Of a stretch of 64,000 nucleotides of DNA, positions 49,875 to 58,642 are shown piece after piece. The stretch is from Lachnospiraceae bacterium (GTDB taxonomy: Bacteria > Bacillota > Clostridia > Lachnospirales > Lachnospiraceae): the NCBI GenBank assembly GCA_910576335.1, contig CAJTIU010000002.1, positions 1 to 64,000 on the forward strand, in the 5' to 3' direction. The notes under the pieces were generated by a model, which did no database searches, was not told the origin of the DNA, and worked only from the letters and a program-made list of their open reading frames with translations. Position numbers and translations under genes: made by a program. Every line of letters begins with the position of its first letter. The stretch's first letter is position 1.

Positions 49875-51246
49875 AGTGACCTATGTCTTTGTGGCTCTTT
49901 TTATTGGAATGATGGGGTATATCTCCTACTTTAATGTTGTGAAGGGCAGTGAGGTCGTAAGAAATCCCTATAATGCAAGGCTGGATTCCCAGGCGGACCG
50001 GGTGGTGCGGGGAAATATTCTTGACCGGACAGGAAAGGTTCTGGCACAGACCAATGTGGCGGAAGACGGAACCGAGACAAGGGAGTACCCTTATGGAAAT
50101 ATGTTTGCCCATGTGGTCGGCTATACAGCCCAGGGAAAGACAGGGCTCGAATCCTACACAAACTTCGATCTCCTTGCCTCAAATTCATTTTTCTTAAAAA
50201 AGATTAAAAATGAATTTCAGGACAAGAAGAATATGGGAGATAATGTTGTGACCACACTAGATGCGAAGCTACAGGAGACGGCTTACAATGCTCTTGGAGA
50301 CTATAAAGGGGCAGTAGTGGTGATGGAGCCCAGTACCGGAAAGATCCTTGTGATGGTGTCAAAGCCGGATTTTGATCCGGGAAGTGTGGGCGAGAACTGG
50401 GATACTCTTATAAATGATGAAGAGAACAGTGCACTTTTAAACCGCGCGACCCAGGGACAGTATGCGCCTGGCTCGACTTTCAAGGTCGTGACAGCGCTGG
50501 AATACATGCGGGAGCATCCGGATTATGACAGCTATGGGTATTCCTGCAATGGTGAAATTACGGTGGCGGATACTACCATCCGCTGCTTTAATGGAACTGT
50601 ACACGGAGATGAGGATTTTAGGGACAGCCTGGCTAATTCCTGTAATACCTCATTCTGTAACATCGGCCTCTCCCTTGATATTCCGGCCTTCAGGAACACG
50701 GCCAAAGATCTGCTGTTTGATTCAAAGCTTCCCTGTGACCTGCCCTGTAACAAGAGCGAATTCCGCCTGAAAAAGGGAGCGCTGGACGGCGACCGTATGA
50801 TGACTGCCATGGGACAGGGGCAGACGCAGGTAAGTCCCTATCATCTGGCGCTTATTACATCTGCAATTGCTAATGGCGGCACTCTGATGCGTCCTTATCT
50901 GGTTGATTCGGTGACAAATGATACGGGGGCAGAGATCCGGAAGAATAAACCGGAGAAGTACAGGGATCTGATGAGTGCTGCTGAAGCAGCGCAGCTGAAG
51001 GATTATATGACCTCTGTGGTTGACTATGGCACCGCGTCAGTTCTTGCAGGGCAGAGTTATACGGCAGCGGGAAAGACGGGGACTGCGGAATACAGCTCAG
51101 ATGAGGAAAAGGACCATTCCTGGTTTATCGGAATGAGTAATGTGGATAATCCGGAGCTGGTGATCAGTATTATTATCGAATCCTCGGATGGGTCTGCAAG
51201 CGCGGTCAATATGGCAAAGCAGATTTTTGATGCATATTACTATTAA
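49711..51246 (+). CDS. Class B penicillin-binding protein (FtsI/PbpA-like)
   Basis: Cross-links peptidoglycan as partner of the SEDS polymerase. The 511-residue protein has a very basic cytosolic N-terminus (1-53), one membrane anchor (about 55-73), a short dimerisation domain (ILDRTGKVLAQT near 107-118) and the transpeptidase domain with all three motifs: STFK (S255), SCN near 312 and KTG (455-457). It starts at TTG 49711 with GAGGAGG 8 bases upstream, giving a 164-base out-of-frame overlap with ftsW; a second possible start is ATG 49789 with an 86-base overlap. Both versions keep the anchor. Confidence 0.92.
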   Translation: MREERRNGYEQREAVRKQKRREEKQEMSRKERRAANREDRKKAKKKRARNKEFARVTYVFVALFIGMMGYISYFNVVKGSEVVRNPYNARLDSQADRVVRGNILDRTGKVLAQTNVAEDGTETREYPYGNMFAHVVGYTAQGKTGLESYTNFDLLASNSFFLKKIKNEFQDKKNMGDNVVTTLDAKLQETAYNALGDYKGAVVVMEPSTGKILVMVSKPDFDPGSVGENWDTLINDEENSALLNRATQGQYAPGSTFKVVTALEYMREHPDYDSYGYSCNGEITVADTTIRCFNGTVHGDEDFRDSLANSCNTSFCNIGLSLDIPAFRNTAKDLLFDSKLPCDLPCNKSEFRLKKGALDGDRMMTAMGQGQTQVSPYHLALITSAIANGGTLMRPYLVDSVTNDTGAEIRKNKPEKYRDLMSAAEAAQLKDYMTSVVDYGTASVLAGQSYTAAGKTGTAEYSSDEEKDHSWFIGMSNVDNPELVISIIIESSDGSASAVNMAKQIFDAYYY

Positions 51247-51329
51247 AATGATGCCAGAGTCAAAAGGTCATGTATGAAACGTGGTGTAATCCGCGGCATC
51301 ATGGGCAGAAGGTATTTTGAGGTGGAGGT

Positions 51330-51659
51330 ATGAGGTATTATTGTAATCTGTATTTAGGGGAGAGTATAAGGAAAAAAAGACGGAAAATAATCAGAAAGCT
51401 GAATAAGGGAAAGCTTTTGCCAGAGGTTTATATTCTTGCGCTTCCGGAAGGAGAAGACAATCAACTGGAAATCTATGGATGCGCCCAGTTTCTGCAGCCT
51501 TTTTTTCCTGAAAGAGACTTTTTTGTAGTTGGAATTGGAAAAGGTTTTGAAGAAGCGCTGGAAATAGTGGAAGAAATTACAAAAGAGGTGTATAATGAAA
51601 CCATGGGTGCAGAAATTCGTGACTATATATTAAAAAAAGAGCAGGAAGGTGTACTGTGA
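51330..51659 (+). CDS. Conserved clostridial small protein, unknown function
   Basis: A 109-residue mostly charged soluble protein (IRKKRRKIIRKLNKG basic near 12-27; then VYILALP, LEIYGCAQFLQPFFPERDFFVVGIG). I do not recognise a family with known function; it looks like a conserved small protein of Lachnospiraceae. GGTGGAGG precedes ATG 51330. It overlaps the next gene's first possible start by a few bases, so the two may be co-expressed. Confidence 0.65.
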   Translation: MRYYCNLYLGESIRKKRRKIIRKLNKGKLLPEVYILALPEGEDNQLEIYGCAQFLQPFFPERDFFVVGIGKGFEEALEIVEEITKEVYNETMGAEIRDYILKKEQEGVL

Positions 51660-51687
51660 AGTACTGTACAGTCACAGGAAGGGTAAG

Positions 51688-52788
51688 ATGCTACATATAT
51701 TACTTTTGATCTTAAAAATTGCAGGCATCATATTGGCATTAATATTGGGGATAGTAATATTAATGATTTGTATTGTTCTTTTTGTGCCCGTGCGCTATGA
51801 GCTGGCAGGGAAGACAGAAGGAGATCTGGGATCTGTAAGAGGAAGGCTGCTGATTACCTGGTTTCTGAGGCTCGTGCGGGTAGATGTATCTTATAAGGAG
51901 CAGAAGCTTAAGTGGCGGATCAGAATTGCGTGGATAAAAAGAACTGGAGGACAGAATAAGGAGGAAACCATTGATGAGGAAGACAGTGCAGAGGAGAAAG
52001 AGTCTGAAGAAGCTGAGGAAGTATCTGAAGAAAATGTTGAAACAGTGGAAAATCCTAAAGAAGAAAAAGAGGATGCAAAAGACAGGAAAATACGGACTGA
52101 GAAAGGCAGGGAGACTGAAGAGCCTGCAGAGGATCGGGAGCTTAAAGAAGGTAAAAGATCTGAAGAAGGCACATGGGAAAGGGAAAAGAATCTGGAGGAA
52201 GTATCGCAGACTGAAGCCTGCCGAGATTCTGAAGCTTCTAAGGAGGCGCAGGAAGATCAGGAAAGCAGGAAAGGTATTTTTGGAAAAATCAAGAGCGCCA
52301 TTCAGGGCATTATTGAAAAAATCAAGGGGATAATCCGTAAGATACGGGATACGCTCCAGAATGCAGGGAAAAAACTCCGGGAGCTTGGTGAAAAGAAGGA
52401 CAAGATTCTTGAATTTATCCATGACGAGACTCATGTCGGTGCATTACGCAAAGGGAAGAAGGAAGTATTTCATCTGCTTAAACGGCTGAATCCCCGCAGA
52501 TTTATGGTGGATATACGGTTTGGATTCGAGGATCCGGCAGTTACGGGACAGGTACTGGCCGGGCTTAGTATTCTGTATCCCTTCATGGGAGACCATGTAA
52601 TGATTACACCGGACTTTGAGGGACATGTGTTCAGGGGACGTGCTGATTTGAAAGGGAAGATCTTCGGATATTATTTCCTTTTACTATGTTGGAATCTGCT
52701 TTGGAGCAGGAGTGTACGTCAGACATATAAAGATATACGAAATTTTAAATTGAATGATCAGGAGGAGTCAGGCTATGGCAGAGAATAA
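51688..52788 (+). CDS. DUF2953 protein (YtfI-like) with acidic low-complexity insert
   Basis: A 366-residue membrane-associated protein: one N-terminal helix (about 5-30), a beta-rich part (VRYELAGKTEGDLGSVRGRL), then about 140 residues of E/K/R-rich low complexity (about 90-200), then KIKSAIQGIIEKIKG amphipathic helices and the conserved DUF2953 C-terminus (FGFEDPAVTGQVLAGLSI, FRGRADLKGKIF). In spore-formers DUF2953 genes sit next to ytfJ, as here. ATG 51688 was chosen for its AGGAAGGG site; a start at 51649 is possible. The insert is far longer than in the Bacillus homologue as I recall it. Function unknown; likely sporulation-related. Confidence 0.82.
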   Translation: MLHILLLILKIAGIILALILGIVILMICIVLFVPVRYELAGKTEGDLGSVRGRLLITWFLRLVRVDVSYKEQKLKWRIRIAWIKRTGGQNKEETIDEEDSAEEKESEEAEEVSEENVETVENPKEEKEDAKDRKIRTEKGRETEEPAEDRELKEGKRSEEGTWEREKNLEEVSQTEACRDSEASKEAQEDQESRKGIFGKIKSAIQGIIEKIKGIIRKIRDTLQNAGKKLRELGEKKDKILEFIHDETHVGALRKGKKEVFHLLKRLNPRRFMVDIRFGFEDPAVTGQVLAGLSILYPFMGDHVMITPDFEGHVFRGRADLKGKIFGYYFLLLCWNLLWSRSVRQTYKDIRNFKLNDQEESGYGRE

Positions 52789-53164
52789 TTTTAAAGGGAC
52801 AGTAGAGGCTTTGTTTAAAGGAATCGAAGGTGTCGTAACATCGAAGACGGTGGTAGGAGATGCGATCCATATCGGAGATACGATTATCCTTCCGCTTGTG
52901 GACGTATCCTTTGCGGTAGGCGCAGGTGCATGGGGGACGGATAAGAAGGATAAGGGCGCCGGAGGCATCGGCGGCAAGATGACGCCATGTGCAGTGCTTG
53001 TGATTCAGAATGGCCAGACCAGGCTTGTGAATGTGAAGAATCAGGATACGATTACGAAGATACTTGATATGGTTCCGGATGTGGTTGACAAGTTTACTGC
53101 CGGGAAAGAATCCAAGATTACAGAGGAGGATGTAATGGATATTCTAAAGGAGGATGAGGCCTGA
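52775..53164 (+). CDS. ytfJ: Sporulation protein YtfJ (GerW family)
   Basis: A 129-residue protein of the GerW/YtfJ family, forespore-expressed in Bacillus under sigma-F and needed for full germination with some germinants. Marks: VVGDAIHIGDTIILPLVDVSFAVGAG (25-50), KGAGGIGGKMTP (62-73) and the I-T-K-I-L C-terminal block. ATG 52775 follows GGAGGAG at 52761-52767; it overlaps the DUF2953 end by 14 bases. Confidence 0.93.
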   Translation: MAENNFKGTVEALFKGIEGVVTSKTVVGDAIHIGDTIILPLVDVSFAVGAGAWGTDKKDKGAGGIGGKMTPCAVLVIQNGQTRLVNVKNQDTITKILDMVPDVVDKFTAGKESKITEEDVMDILKEDEA

Positions 53165-53237
53165 TCCGGATATTCCGGGAATGATTTTCTGCCGGGGTGC
53201 ATAAAATGGGAATAAAGCATTCCGGGGAGTGATAGTT

Positions 53238-53375
53238 TTGAAGCGGATCATCGGATTTGCCTTATTCTGGGTGGCAGTGGGAATGATACTTGCACTGATT
53301 CTGCCAGGTACATTTGTGGAGGTACTGTGTATTATATTGTGCATACTGGCAGGATATAACCTGTTTTGTTGTTAA
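53238..53375 (+). CDS. Small membrane protein (45 residues)
   Basis: Starting at TTG 53238 with GGGGAG 8-9 bases before it, this frame encodes LKRIIGFALFWVAVGMILAL then a short loop (PGTFVE) and a second hydrophobic helix ending GYNLFCC. Two membrane helices and a Cys-Cys end are seen. It lies 73 bases after ytfJ in the same direction. Similar tiny two-helix proteins occur in clostridia, but I cannot name a family. Confidence 0.55.
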   Translation: MKRIIGFALFWVAVGMILALILPGTFVEVLCIILCILAGYNLFCC

Positions 53376-53415
53376 TAGCAGTGAAAAAGAAAATCAGAAG
53401 ATTTAGAAATAATGC

Positions 53416-53444
53416 TTGCATTTCCCTGACCAATCTGCTAAGAT
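53416..53444 (+). promoter_or_regulatory. rpmB promoter
   Basis: TTGCAT at 53416-53421, 17 bases, TAAGAT at 53439-53444; 57 bases before the gene. Confidence 0.65.
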
Positions 53445-53500
53445 ATTAGTGTTGTGAGTTCGTATTATCGAGCTATATAGGAGCGTTAGGAGGTGCAGTC

Positions 53501-53689
53501 ATGGCTAAATGTGCTATTTGTGAAAAGGGTGCTCACTTTGGAAACCATGTGAGTCATTCTCATAGAAAAACACCAAAGATCTGGAAGTCCAATGTAAAGT
53601 CTGTCCGTGTTAAGACAGAGAACGGCGGAACAAAGAAGATGTATGTATGTACTTCCTGTCTTCGGTCAGGAAAAGTAGAGCGTGCATAA
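53501..53689 (+). CDS. rpmB: 50S ribosomal protein L28 (zinc-ribbon form)
   Basis: A 62-residue ribosomal protein of the large subunit. It keeps the zinc ribbon: CAIC at 4-7 and CTSC near 52-55, so it is the zinc-binding (C+) type. GNHVSHSHRKTPKIWKSN is the family core. AGGAGG precedes ATG 53501. It is a single-gene unit between its own promoter and terminator. Confidence 0.97.
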   Translation: MAKCAICEKGAHFGNHVSHSHRKTPKIWKSNVKSVRVKTENGGTKKMYVCTSCLRSGKVERA

Positions 53690-53707
53690 TCAAAGAAAAG
53701 CAAATGA

Positions 53708-53736
53708 ACTCAGATTTTATAAAATCTGAGTTTTTT
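53708..53736 (+). terminator. rpmB terminator
   Basis: ACTCAGATTTTA pairs with TAAAATCTGAGT (a 24-base palindrome), followed by TTTTT. Confidence 0.9.
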
Positions 53737-53868
53737 GTTACTGTTCACACAGGACTTTGCATTTACTGCAAAGTCCGTAAAAAATGATTCAGGTGTGAGC
53801 AAATCCCATTCGCAAAGCGAATTTTAAATGGATTTGCGGCTGTTACTGTGAACGGAGTGAACAGTAAC
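53737..53868. repeat. Palindromic element B, copy 4
   Basis: Left GTTACTGTTCAC (53737-53748), right GTTACTGTGAACGGAGTGAACAGTAAC (53842-53868), which is self-complementary as in copy 2. Inside are GGACTTTGCA/TGCAAAGTCC hairpin arms and the AAATCCCATTCGC...AAATGGATTTGC module at 53798-53837 shared with copy 1. It begins right after the rpmB terminator. Confidence 0.75.
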
Positions 53869-53909
53869 AGTTTTTTTGTATAATACAGGAAATTTCTGAG
53901 TATTTTTAT

Positions 53910-53938
53910 TTGTAATATGCAGCGAAACAGAGTATAAT
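53910..53938 (+). promoter_or_regulatory. Promoter of the asp23-fakA-recG operon
   Basis: TTGTAA at 53910-53915, 17 bases, TATAAT at 53933-53938; 72 bases before the first gene. Confidence 0.75.
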
Positions 53939-54009
53939 ATGATTGATCATTTGTGTCAGGATTTATATAGGAATGTTTTTGATTGATATGTAGAAGTGGA
54001 GGTTCTTTT

Positions 54010-54369
54010 ATGAAAGGATGTATGAGTACGGATCACGGCATTATTACGATTGATCCGGAGGTCATTGCAAAGTATGCGGGCTCAGTGGCTATGGAGTGTT
54101 TTGGTATTGTCGGAATGGCTGCGATTAATGTAACGGATGGGCTGGTTCATCTTCTGAAGAGGGCGAGCCTGACAAGGGGTATTCAGGTGAATATTTCTGA
54201 GGAAAATCATGTGACACTTGATTTTCATATTATTGTTGCATATGGAGTGAGCATTTCAGCGGTAACAGATAATCTGATCAGCAATGTAAAGTACCGCGTG
54301 GAGGAATTTGCGGGGATGCCTGTGGATAAAATTAATATCTATATCGAAGGCGTAAGAGTCATCGATTAG
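54010..54369 (+). CDS. Asp23/Gls24 family protein
   Basis: A 119-residue Asp23/Gls24 (DUF322) protein: GIITIDPEVIAKYAGSVAMECFGIVGMA (10-37), then YGVSISAVTDNL and VNIYIEGVR-like end (INIYIEGVRVID). In Firmicutes the one-domain form upstream of fakA (YloU) is linked to envelope and lipid balance. ATG 54010 with GGAGG at 53998-54002 is chosen over a start at 53983. It is 19 bases before fakA. Confidence 0.93.
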   Translation: MKGCMSTDHGIITIDPEVIAKYAGSVAMECFGIVGMAAINVTDGLVHLLKRASLTRGIQVNISEENHVTLDFHIIVAYGVSISAVTDNLISNVKYRVEEFAGMPVDKINIYIEGVRVID

Positions 54370-54388
54370 TAAGAGGAGGACATAGGAA

Positions 54389-56107
54389 GTGGCTACGAAA
54401 ACAATAAATGCAGATATGCTTGCAAAGATGTTTCTTGCGGGCGCACAAAGTATTGAAGCAAAAAAAGAAATGATCAATGAGCTGAATGTATTTCCGGTTC
54501 CTGACGGGGACACCGGGACGAATATGTCTCTTACCATAATGTCTGCGGCAAAGGAAGTAACTGCACTTGAGCATCCTGGGATGAAGGAACTGTCCAAGGC
54601 AATTTCATCTGGTTCCTTAAGAGGGGCGAGAGGAAATTCAGGCGTCATCCTTTCCCAGCTTCTGCGGGGCTTTACCAAGTCGATCCGTGAGGAATCTGTG
54701 ATTGGCACTGAGGCTCTTGCAGCTGCCTGCCAGCGCGCGAGAGATACAGCATATAAGGCAGTTATGAAGCCGAAGGAAGGTACGATTCTTACGGTAGCCA
54801 GCGGGATTGCAGAGAAGGCGGCAGAGATGGCTCTTGAGACGGATGAACTTGAGGTATTTCTTCCGGCTGTGATTGATTATGCCGCGGAAGTGCTTATGAA
54901 GACTCCGGAGATGCTTCCGGTTCTTAAGGAAGCAGGAGTGGTGGATTCCGGCGGCCAGGGACTGCTGGAGATTATTCGCGGCGCTTATGATGCATTTCTT
55001 GGAAAGGAAGTGGATTACAGCGCAATTGCACCTGCAAAGAGTGTGTCTGCAGCAAAGGCGGAACCACAGGAGACAGCGGATATTAAGTTTGGATATTGTA
55101 CAGAATTCATTATACTGACGGAGCGGGAATTTACGGAAAGGGACGAACAGGATTTTAAGTCCTATCTTGCTTCGATCGGTGATTCCATTGTATGTGTTGC
55201 AGATGACGATGTAGTGAAGATCCATGTTCATACCAATGATCCGGGGCTTGCTATTCAGAGAGCTCTCACATATGGACAGCTTTCCCGGATGAAGATTGAC
55301 AATATGCGGGAGGAGCATCAGGAGAAGCTGATCCGCGACGCCGAAAAGCTTGCCATAGAACAGGCAGCTGCCAGCCAGGAAAATGCAGATCAAAAGAGCG
55401 TGAATGCCGCAGAAGAAAAAGAATCCGGCCAGCCGAAGAGCCCGGCAAAGCCGATGGGCTTTATCGCTGTGTCGATCGGCGAGGGGATGAATGAGATTTT
55501 TAAGGAGCTTGGAGCGGATTATATCATTGAGGGCGGTCAGACCATGAACCCCAGTACAGAGGATATGCTGAATGCGATTGACCAGGTAAACGCGGAAAGC
55601 ATATTTATACTGCCGAACAATAAGAATATTGTACTGGCTGCCAACCAGACTAAGGACCTTGTGGAAGATAAGAATATTATCGTGATTCCCACGAAGACGG
55701 TTCCACAGGGAATTACGGCGCTGATCAGTTTTATTCCGGATGAGGATGCGTCTGTGAATGAGGCTGCTATGCTGGAAGAGATTCAGAATGTGAAGTCCGG
55801 TCAGGTTACCTATGCCGTGAGGGATACGCATATTGATGACAAGGAGATCCATGAGGGTGATATCATGGGAATCGGCGACACAGGGATTCTCGCGGTTGGC
55901 AAGGATGTAGAGGAAACTACGAAGGAGATGCTTGCATGTCTTGTAGATGAGGATTCCGAACTGATCAGCCTTTATTATGGCGAGGAAATAATGGAGGAGA
56001 CGGCGGAGAGTCTTGCAAAAGAGATCGAAGAGCTTTATCCGGATGTTGATGTTGACATGCACTCTGGCGGCCAGCCAATTTATTACTATGTTCTTGCTGT
56101 GGAGTAG
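54389..56107 (+). CDS. fakA: Fatty acid kinase catalytic subunit FakA (DAK2/DhaL domain)
   Basis: Phosphorylates exogenous fatty acids that are held by FakB (DegV) proteins, feeding them into phospholipid synthesis. The 572-residue protein has an N-terminal DAK2 domain with VPDGDTGTNMSLT (38-50) binding ATP-Mg, GARGNSGVILSQLLRG near 75-91, then a middle and a DegV-like C-terminal half (DUF1949/FakB-contact). Start GTG 54389 with GGAGG upstream. Order asp23-fakA-recG is conserved in Firmicutes. A DegV gene is at 39,605. Confidence 0.95.
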   Translation: MATKTINADMLAKMFLAGAQSIEAKKEMINELNVFPVPDGDTGTNMSLTIMSAAKEVTALEHPGMKELSKAISSGSLRGARGNSGVILSQLLRGFTKSIREESVIGTEALAAACQRARDTAYKAVMKPKEGTILTVASGIAEKAAEMALETDELEVFLPAVIDYAAEVLMKTPEMLPVLKEAGVVDSGGQGLLEIIRGAYDAFLGKEVDYSAIAPAKSVSAAKAEPQETADIKFGYCTEFIILTEREFTERDEQDFKSYLASIGDSIVCVADDDVVKIHVHTNDPGLAIQRALTYGQLSRMKIDNMREEHQEKLIRDAEKLAIEQAAASQENADQKSVNAAEEKESGQPKSPAKPMGFIAVSIGEGMNEIFKELGADYIIEGGQTMNPSTEDMLNAIDQVNAESIFILPNNKNIVLAANQTKDLVEDKNIIVIPTKTVPQGITALISFIPDEDASVNEAAMLEEIQNVKSGQVTYAVRDTHIDDKEIHEGDIMGIGDTGILAVGKDVEETTKEMLACLVDEDSELISLYYGEEIMEETAESLAKEIEELYPDVDVDMHSGGQPIYYYVLAVE

Positions 56108-56115
56108 GTCTTTGA

Positions 56116-58146
56116 ATGGTTGAAGAGAGCAGAATACGTGAACTAAAGGGCATTGGCGAAAAGACAGAAAAGCTTTTTGGAAAGCTTGGAATCTGTACGG
56201 CAGGGGATCTGCTGCGGTATTATCCTCACAGATATGATATATATGAAGAGCCGGTGCCGGTAAGCGAACTGGAGGAAGGCCGGGTTATGACTGTGACCGG
56301 TACGCTATATGGGCGTGTACAGGTATCTGGCAGTCAGAAGAGGCAGATTACGACAGCGTATGTAAAGGAACTTACAGGAACACTTAAGGTTATCTGGTTT
56401 AACATGCCTTTTTTAAGAAATACGTTGTCAGGCGGGGGTATGATTACGCTCAGAGGCCGGATCGCGGCAGGAAGAAACGGAGTCGTGATGGAGCATCCAG
56501 AGGTCTTTTATCCCAGTGAAAAGTATGAGGAAAGGCTTCATACGCTGCAGCCAGTGTACAGCCTTACGGCAGGGCTTACTAATAATGCAGTGTCTAAGGC
56601 AGTGAGACAGGTGATTGACGGCCTTGACCTTACAAGGGACACTCTGCCCCGGGAGATCAGGCTTAAATATGAGCTGGCCGAATACAATTATGCTGTGAGG
56701 GGAATACACTTTCCCGAGGATAAAGAAGTATTCTGCCATGCAAGAGACCGGCTGGTATTTGAGGAATTCTTACGCTTTATCCTGTCGCTGAGAAAGCTTA
56801 AGGAGAATAACCAGAAACTGGCGAATGAATATATCATTGAAAAAAAGGAAGAGACAGAAGAACTGGTCAGAAGACTTCCCTTTACCTTGACGGATGCCCA
56901 GAAAAGGGTGTGGGAGGAGATTGCAAAGAATATGTCTTCAGAGACTGTGATGTCCAGACTTGTCCAGGGAGATGTCGGATCCGGAAAAACGATTGTAGCA
57001 GTACTTGCCCTTCTGAATACAGCACTGAATGGATATCAGGGAGCACTGATGACGCCCACTGAGGTGCTGGCAAGACAGCACTATGAATCCATTACAAGAA
57101 TGTTTGAACAATATGAGATTCCGGTAAAGGCAGTGCTTCTTACAGGTTCGATGTCAACAAAGGAAAAGCGCAGAGCCTATGACCGGATTGAATGCGGACT
57201 TGCAAAGATTATTGTTGGAACCCATGCACTGATTCAGGGGCAGGTATTTTATGATAATCTTGCCCTTGTTGTTACGGATGAGCAGCACAGATTCGGTGTG
57301 AAGCAGAGGGCGGCATTTGCACAAAAAGGCGGCACGCCCCATGTACTGGCCATGAGCGCTACGCCGATTCCCCGGACGCTTGCAATTATATTATATGGAG
57401 ATCTGGATATCTCGGTGATTGATGAGCTTCCGGCGAACCGGCTTCCTGTTAAAAATTGTGTAGTAGGAACAGAATACCGGAAAACAGCCTGCAATTTTAT
57501 GAAACAGCAGATTGAAGAAGGCCGCCAGTGCTATATTATATGTCCAATGGTAGAGGAAAGTGAGCATCTTGAGGCGGAGAATGTTACCGACTATTCCAGG
57601 ACTCTGAAGGAAGAGATGGGAGCGCAGGTTCGTGTGGAATGTCTTCACGGCAGGATGAGCCAGGCGGAAAAGGATGATATTATGGAACGCTTTGGGCAAA
57701 ACGAGATTCAGATTCTCGTCTCCACTACTGTGATTGAGGTGGGAATTGATGTGCCCAATGCTTCAGTGATTATGATTGAAAACTCCGAGCGCTTCGGGCT
57801 GGCACAGCTTCACCAGCTGCGCGGACGTGTCGGGCGCGGAAAGCATCAGTCTTACTGTATCTTTATGAGCAGTTCAAAATCAAAGGAAACAAGGAAGCGC
57901 CTGGAGATCTTAAATAAAACCAATGACGGCTTCAAAATTGCAAGTGAGGACTTGAAGCTCAGAGGCCCGGGAGATCTGTTCGGTATCCGGCAGAGCGGCC
58001 TTCTGGATTTTAAGCTTGGAGATGTCTTTCAGGATGCAAGGCTTTTACAGCAGGCAAACGAAGCGGCGGACTGGCTTTACAGCCATGAAAATGAATACAT
58101 TCAGAAAATGTCAGATTATGAAAGAATTTCCAGTGTAATAATTTAA
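56116..58146 (+). CDS. recG: ATP-dependent DNA helicase RecG
   Basis: Reverses stalled forks and moves branched DNA. The 676-residue protein has the N-terminal wedge OB domain (about 55-150), then helicase motifs: GDVGSGKT (about 287-294), TDEQHRFG near 389, MSATPIPRTL near 413 and the RG motif QLRGRVGRG near 570-578. The final domain ends VIGYE-like SVII. ATG 56116 lies 9 bases after the fakA stop. Length and motifs are full. Confidence 0.97.
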   Translation: MVEESRIRELKGIGEKTEKLFGKLGICTAGDLLRYYPHRYDIYEEPVPVSELEEGRVMTVTGTLYGRVQVSGSQKRQITTAYVKELTGTLKVIWFNMPFLRNTLSGGGMITLRGRIAAGRNGVVMEHPEVFYPSEKYEERLHTLQPVYSLTAGLTNNAVSKAVRQVIDGLDLTRDTLPREIRLKYELAEYNYAVRGIHFPEDKEVFCHARDRLVFEEFLRFILSLRKLKENNQKLANEYIIEKKEETEELVRRLPFTLTDAQKRVWEEIAKNMSSETVMSRLVQGDVGSGKTIVAVLALLNTALNGYQGALMTPTEVLARQHYESITRMFEQYEIPVKAVLLTGSMSTKEKRRAYDRIECGLAKIIVGTHALIQGQVFYDNLALVVTDEQHRFGVKQRAAFAQKGGTPHVLAMSATPIPRTLAIILYGDLDISVIDELPANRLPVKNCVVGTEYRKTACNFMKQQIEEGRQCYIICPMVEESEHLEAENVTDYSRTLKEEMGAQVRVECLHGRMSQAEKDDIMERFGQNEIQILVSTTVIEVGIDVPNASVIMIENSERFGLAQLHQLRGRVGRGKHQSYCIFMSSSKSKETRKRLEILNKTNDGFKIASEDLKLRGPGDLFGIRQSGLLDFKLGDVFQDARLLQQANEAADWLYSHENEYIQKMSDYERISSVII

Positions 58147-58165
58147 ATCCTCCATATACTATCAG
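58130..58165 (+). promoter_or_regulatory. Possible forespore (sigma-G/F type) promoter of the SASP gene
   Basis: CATATACTA at 58153-58161 resembles the sigma-G/F -10 element (CATACTA with extra TA), and GTGTAATA at 58133-58140 could be a -35. Expected because SASP genes are forespore-specific, but the match is imperfect. Confidence 0.35.
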
Positions 58166-58213
58166 TGTAACAACGATAAAAGTTACAAAGATACAAAAAG
58201 GAGGAGTATTAAA

Positions 58214-58420
58214 ATGGCAAATCGTTCAACAAACAGAGCAGCAGTACCAGAGGCAAAGGGTGCACTTGACAAATTCAAATATGAGGTGGCAAGCGAGCTT
58301 GGAGTACCGTTAACTGACGGTTACAACGGAGACCTCACGTCCAGACAGAATGGTTCTGTTGGCGGTTATATGGTTAAGAAGATGATTGAGCAGCAGGAAA
58401 AGCAGATGGCTGGAAAATAG
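58214..58420 (+). CDS. Small acid-soluble spore protein, alpha/beta type
   Basis: A 68-residue DNA-coating protein of the spore core. The GPR protease site block KYEVASELGVPL (about 27-38) and the C-terminal DNA-binding block DGYNGDLTSRQNGSVGGYMVKKMIE are typical. AGGAGG precedes ATG 58214. It proves a sporulation gene set in this organism. Confidence 0.95.
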   Translation: MANRSTNRAAVPEAKGALDKFKYEVASELGVPLTDGYNGDLTSRQNGSVGGYMVKKMIEQQEKQMAGK

Positions 58421-58459
58421 TCTTTCGATCTTTTGTGATCTGGAGACCGTTTGAGTAAG

Positions 58460-58503
58460 AAAAAGCATCTGACGGCATGGAAAAGTGCGTCAGGTGCTTT
58501 TTT
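58460..58503 (+). terminator. Terminator of the SASP gene
   Basis: AAAAAGCATCTGACG pairs with CGTCAGGTGCTTTTTT with one wobble, loop of about 14 bases, then a U-run; 40 bases after the SASP stop. Confidence 0.85.
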
Positions 58504-58642
58504 CTGTTTTTCTGCAAAGATGCTTGCGAAATCTTGCAAAATATGTCATGATAGACAGGTAAATTCAGATGGAAAACTTGTTGCTATTCATGGCCTGGGA
58601 GCCGTCATTGTAACGAGAATGTATCGATATGGAGAATGGATG

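Noticed and set aside
54638-56062. A 474-codon open frame on the minus strand opposite fakA
   Set aside because: It is the antisense of a well-conserved fakA gene; the translation is rich in Leu, His, Arg and Cys as in shadow frames, with no family match and no ribosome site.
58451-58642. 64-residue N-terminal extension of RsmD
   Set aside because: It runs through the SASP terminator and is not part of the methyltransferase fold.
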